Positions 58,796 to 64,000 of a stretch of DNA of 64,000 bases are shown piece by piece. Source of the DNA: Rikenellaceae bacterium (lineage in GTDB: Bacteria; Bacteroidota; Bacteroidia; Bacteroidales; Rikenellaceae); contig JAGBFQ010000020.1 in NCBI GenBank assembly GCA_017936385.1, positions 62,001-126,000 on the forward strand, in the 5' to 3' direction. A program made the translations under genes and the position numbers. How positions within the stretch are numbered: position 1 is the first letter of the stretch; each line of letters begins with the position of its first letter. The notes beneath the pieces are model-generated. The model was not told where the DNA came from and made no database searches. It saw only the letters and a list, made by a program, of their open reading frames with translations.

Positions 58796-61039
58796 ATGAA
58801 AATTTCACATTATGTGGCAGTGGTGGGAGTGTTATGCTTGGCCACAGCCTGCAATCGAGGCAACCTCGCGCAATATGTCAATCCGATGATTGGCACCGAT
58901 TTTCACGCGCACTGCTATCCAGGCTCCACCCTACCCTTTGCTATGGTACAACTCAGCCCCGACAATGGTCCCGGAGGTTGGGATTGGTGTGGCGGCTACC
59001 ACGCCTCCGATACCACAATCGTAGGTTTCTCGCACACCCACATCAGTGGTACGGGAGTTCGCGACCTGGGCGATATTATGCTGATGCCTGCCGTGGGTGT
59101 CGTGCAGTGGAGTGAGGGCCCCAAGGAGAGCCCCGAGCAGGGTTATCGTTCGCCATTTGACAAGCAGAGCGAGAAGGCTTCGCCTGCATACTATTCGGTG
59201 CGCTTGACCGAGCCGCAAGTTACCGCCGAGTTGACAAGCACGCTACGCTGTGGTGTGCATCGCTATCGTTTCGACAACCCCAAGGAGCAATACATAATGC
59301 TGGACCTTGACCACGGAATCGGCAATCGCACAACCGGAGCAATGTTGCGTCGCGTAGATGAGCGCACTGTCGAGGGTGTTCGCCGTGTTACGGGTTGGGC
59401 CAAACAGCGTGAGGTGTGGTTCCGTGCCGAGTTTTCGGAACCCTTTGGCGAAATTGCAACAATGGTTGATGGTACCGAAGGAGTGCTTGATGAGTGTGCC
59501 AAGGGTATAAAAGTTGCCGCAGCAATACGTTTTGCGCAACCCGCACGCGAGATTGAAGTGCGTGTGGCATTGTCAATGACCTCGACCGAGGGTGCTGAGC
59601 GCAACTTCGACGCTGAGGTTGCGGGTGTAAGTTTTGAAGAGGTTCATCGCCGTGGTGTGGCTGCCTGGAACGAGCAGTTGCAGAAAGTGCAAATCGCGCC
59701 ACAGACCCCCGAACGCGATAAACGCATATTCTACACCTCGATGTATCACGCAATGGTAACTCCCAACCTATTCAGCGATGTGGACGGAGCGTACGTTAAT
59801 ATGAAACGCGAGCAAGCCAATGCCGGTAACGACGAGCACTACACGCTATTCTCGCTGTGGGATACTTATCGTGCAACCCACCCGTTGTACACCATCATTG
59901 CACCCAAACACAATCAGGCTTTTGTGCGTTCGATGATTGACAAGTGGCGCAGTTCGGGTCTGCTTCCCATTTGGGAGTCACACAGCAACGAGAACTTCTG
60001 TATGATTGGCTACCACTCGGTGGCGGTCATTGCAGACTCCTATATGAAGGGGCAGCGAGATTTCGATGCACAGGCCGCCCTGCAAGGTATGATTGAGACC
60101 TCGCAATATGGTCCTTATGGCGGACTTGACCAACTTATGAGTTGCGGCTACCTACCTTACGACAAGGTTTCGCAATCGGTATCCAAAGGTGTGGAGTACG
60201 CCTTTGACGATTGGTGTATAGCACAGATGGCTGCCGCGTTGGGCGACACCGCCACAGCAGCACTTTACACCAATCGCGCAGGCTTATATCGCCACTATTT
60301 CGACCCTGAGGACGGATTCCTCAAAGGTCGTGACAGTGAGGGTAACCTGCGCCCCGAATTTGACCCCGCCATTGTACCACACTACGGCGGTGGTGACTTT
60401 ATCGAGGGCAATGGCTGGCACTATGCCTTCTATGTTCCGCACGATGTCCCTGCTCATATCGCTATGATTGGCGGCGACGAGGCCTATATCGCCAAACTCG
60501 ACGCGATGTTCGAGGCTCCCGATTTGGATGACCACTCGGGCGCAGTGATGGATGTCACCGGCTCCATCGGTCAATATACCCACGGTAACGAACCCTCGCA
60601 CCAAGTACCCTATCTGTACGCCTATGCAGGCTGCCCGTGGAAGACCCAACTTCGCGTGCATCAGATTATGGATGAGATGTATAACGACACACCTGATGGT
60701 CTGTGTGGTAATGAGGATTGCGGACAACTTTCGGCCTGGTATATATTTAGCGCACTGGGCTTCTATCCCGTGACACCCGCATCGAATATCTATGTGCTTG
60801 GAACTCCACGTTTCGATAGTGCCGAGATTGCTGTGGGCGACAACATCACCTTTAAGATTGTGGCCGAAGGTCTGTCCGAGGAGAACTTCTATGTTGCCGA
60901 AGTATTGTGGAATGGAGAGCCATACGCCCGCTCCTATATTACACACGATATGGTGATGGGCGGCGGTCAGTTGACATTCCGTATGAGCAACGAGCCGAAC
61001 CGCAACTTCGCCAGCGAACCAGACAATCGCCCCCACTAA
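58796..61039 (+). CDS. GH92 family alpha-mannosidase lipoprotein
   Basis: 747 residues. Lipobox ATAC gives Cys19, so it is probably envelope anchored. Family GH92 (exo-acting, Ca2+-dependent, inverting alpha-1,2/1,3/1,4/1,6-mannosidases): YVNPMIGTDFHAHCYPGSTLPFAMVQLSPD and GFSHTHISGTGVRDLGDIMLMP at the N-terminal beta-sandwich, ESHSNENFCMIGYHSV, GNEPSHQVPYLYAYAG and EDCGQLSAWYIFSALGFYP in the catalytic (alpha/alpha)6 domain, and ITHDMVMGGGQLTFRMS at the end. It likely trims host N-glycan or yeast mannan side chains. No SusC/D pair is nearby, so it is not in a typical PUL. Preceded by a repeat that supplies part of the promoter. Confidence 0.95.
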   Translation: MKISHYVAVVGVLCLATACNRGNLAQYVNPMIGTDFHAHCYPGSTLPFAMVQLSPDNGPGGWDWCGGYHASDTTIVGFSHTHISGTGVRDLGDIMLMPAVGVVQWSEGPKESPEQGYRSPFDKQSEKASPAYYSVRLTEPQVTAELTSTLRCGVHRYRFDNPKEQYIMLDLDHGIGNRTTGAMLRRVDERTVEGVRRVTGWAKQREVWFRAEFSEPFGEIATMVDGTEGVLDECAKGIKVAAAIRFAQPAREIEVRVALSMTSTEGAERNFDAEVAGVSFEEVHRRGVAAWNEQLQKVQIAPQTPERDKRIFYTSMYHAMVTPNLFSDVDGAYVNMKREQANAGNDEHYTLFSLWDTYRATHPLYTIIAPKHNQAFVRSMIDKWRSSGLLPIWESHSNENFCMIGYHSVAVIADSYMKGQRDFDAQAALQGMIETSQYGPYGGLDQLMSCGYLPYDKVSQSVSKGVEYAFDDWCIAQMAAALGDTATAALYTNRAGLYRHYFDPEDGFLKGRDSEGNLRPEFDPAIVPHYGGGDFIEGNGWHYAFYVPHDVPAHIAMIGGDEAYIAKLDAMFEAPDLDDHSGAVMDVTGSIGQYTHGNEPSHQVPYLYAYAGCPWKTQLRVHQIMDEMYNDTPDGLCGNEDCGQLSAWYIFSALGFYPVTPASNIYVLGTPRFDSAEIAVGDNITFKIVAEGLSEENFYVAEVLWNGEPYARSYITHDMVMGGGQLTFRMSNEPNRNFASEPDNRPH

Positions 61040-61280
61040 AACCACAAAAAAGTGTGGTGAGTTTTGATGTTTTTAAATTATCTACAAAACCCACCAGACA
61101 AAACACTATACATAATAAAATATTTTAATATTAATTGTAAGCAAAATAGGGCTAAAATGGAAAAAATCTAATAAAAAGCCACCAAGCAACACTTAAACGT
61201 AAAAAAAATGCCCAAAAAAGTTCCAATTTGTTTGCAATTAAAAAATATATTACTACATTTGTATTGTGAAACACAACAAA

Positions 61281-61380
61281 GGTTTCTTCATTTATTTAAG
61301 TTTGGGTTAGTAGTTAAGGGACACTTAAATCCCTGCTTCAGCGGGACCATCGAGAGATGCTCCCGCTTGATGTTTTTTTG
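61281..61380 (+). repeat. Structured intergenic repeat, short copy 3
   Basis: The first 35 bases equal 57245-57279. It then holds an AGGGA/TCCCT hairpin and hairpin II GCGGGA-CATC-GAGA-GATG-TCCCGC followed by TTTTTTTG. Relative to copies 1 and 2, both arms of hairpin II have changed in a pairing-preserving way and the loop stays GNRA (GAGA for GTGA). The long palindrome is absent. The rest of 61040-61487 is AT-rich without other features, apart from a weak 6-bp hairpin (61041-61058) after the GH92 stop. Confidence 0.75.
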
Positions 61381-61456
61381 GCAGTTTCCTCAGCACGTTA
61401 ATTTGCACCGAATAATAAACCTATACCTATTTATACTAAATTACGCACAAGTTTCG

Positions 61457-61464
61457 TATATTTG
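61457..61464 (+). promoter_or_regulatory. -7 element of the uvrB promoter
   Basis: TATATTTG, followed by C, 23 bases before the ATG at 61488. No -33 match at the expected spacing. Confidence 0.6.
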
Positions 61465-61487
61465 CCGAGTTATTTGACTTTTGCAAG

Positions 61488-63503
<2,016 letters not shown>

Positions 63504-63509
63504 ACGAAG

Positions 63510-63998
63510 ATGACCCTTGCACAAATTATAAAAAACGTAATAGATTTCTTCTACCGAAAGCCCATCAGCCTGCTCATGCCGCGACAAACATTCCGCTATG
63601 CAATGTGTGGCGGCGGTAATTTGGTGCTGAATTGGGTGCTATATTTTGTGATTTTTCACTTTGTGCTTCAAAAGCGCAATATAGACCTGGGATTCTACCT
63701 TATCTCGTCGCACATCGCAACGTTGTGCATCGTATTTGTGATTACCTTTTTTACGGGCTTTTGGCTCAATCGCAATGTGGCTTTCTCGGGCTCTCCTCTG
63801 CGCACGTTTCGTCAGTTGTGGCGTTATGCGGTGTCGGTTGCCGGGTCGTTTGTGATAAGCTACCTTTTGATGAAACTATTTGTGGAGGTATGCGAGTTCT
63901 ACCCCACCCCGTCCAATGTGCTGACCTCGCTACTATGTACGATTTATAGTTACACAATGGGAAAATTCTACTCGTTCCGAGGCGCTCAAAACGACTAA
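63510..63998 (+). CDS. GtrA-family membrane protein
   Basis: 162 residues with four transmembrane helices (about 30-52, 62-84, 105-125, 135-155). TFRYAMCGGGNLVLNWVLYFVIF, FVITFFTGFWLNRNVAFSGSP and a C-terminal YSYTMGKFYSFRG fit GtrA, where F-x-N-R-x-x-x-F follows the second helix pair. GtrA proteins are thought to flip undecaprenyl-linked sugars for O-antigen or wall polymers. Likely cotranscribed with uvrB. The stop lies 2 bases inside the window end. Confidence 0.88.
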   Translation: MTLAQIIKNVIDFFYRKPISLLMPRQTFRYAMCGGGNLVLNWVLYFVIFHFVLQKRNIDLGFYLISSHIATLCIVFVITFFTGFWLNRNVAFSGSPLRTFRQLWRYAVSVAGSFVISYLLMKLFVEVCEFYPTPSNVLTSLLCTIYSYTMGKFYSFRGAQND

Positions 63999-64000
63999 AA

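Overview
The window is chromosomal DNA of a Bacteroidales bacterium; a Rikenellaceae/Alistipes-like gut anaerobe is my best guess, not a proven assignment. Three things point there: the Bacteroidetes promoter signature (-7 box TAnnTTTG, often with TTG/TTTG 19-20 bases upstream) before most transcription units; marker families (BACON, DUF4831, DUF5689 and DUF2807 proteins, GH92 mannosidase, GldH, RicT, a HU/CCDC81-type membrane protein); and marker gene orders (purH-mreBCD-mrdA-rodA, HU-sigma54 regulator-lptE-TPR-secG, ybbR-coaE-folP). No rRNA, insertion sequence, prophage or CRISPR array is visible.

Layout. 1-2.4 kb: end of an S41 peptidase, a glutamine synthetase, a small BACON lipoprotein. 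2.4-3.04 kb: a tRNA-Gly(CCC) followed by a degenerate array of tRNA 3'-end plus terminator cassettes. 3.1-6.7 kb: rho, kdsB and a divergent LuxC-like acyl-CoA reductase. 6.7-8.5 kb: tRNA-Cys(GCA) with a similar small duplication, and a BspA-type LRR lipoprotein. 8.5-8.9 kb: a gene-free stretch predicted to encode a long rod-shaped RNA on the minus strand. 9-12.1 kb: ROK regulator, GNAT acetyltransferase, an SDR and a thioredoxin-fold protein, the last two each lacking a catalytic residue. 12.1-17.7 kb (minus): ybbR-coaE-folP-lolD-TIGR02757-trmN6 operon with DUF4831 and AlkD-like genes. 17.8-21.1 kb (minus): HU-like membrane protein, sigma54 activator, lptE, TPR protein, secG.

21.3-31.8 kb: arginine decarboxylase, DUF5689 lipoprotein, membrane protein, recQ, lptB, aroA-aroC-rarA, oxyR. 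31.9-38.8 kb: rsfS-ftsH-cdsA-psd-AI-2E family-riboflavin kinase-ahcY in one direction. 38.9-47.2 kb (minus): purH-mreB-mreC-mreD-mrdA-rodA and an orphan DNA methyltransferase whose start overlaps the rodA stop. 47.3-49.7 kb: gpsA, pgi. 49.8-52.4 kb (minus): four-subunit 2-oxoacid:ferredoxin oxidoreductase. 52.6-56.6 kb: MATE transporter, ricT, gldH, trmB. 56.7-61.4 kb: ABM lipoprotein, DUF2807 protein and GH92 mannosidase separated by copies of a structured intergenic repeat. 61.5-64 kb: uvrB, gtrA.

Most genes are core housekeeping: envelope building (kdsB, lptB, lptE, lolD, mre/mrd, cdsA, psd), cofactors and amino acids, DNA repair, tRNA modification. The unusual material is mostly non-coding: tRNA-fragment cassettes, the rod-like RNA candidate, and a repeat family whose hairpins vary in a compensatory way and whose T-tracts appear to supply the -33 element of two downstream genes.
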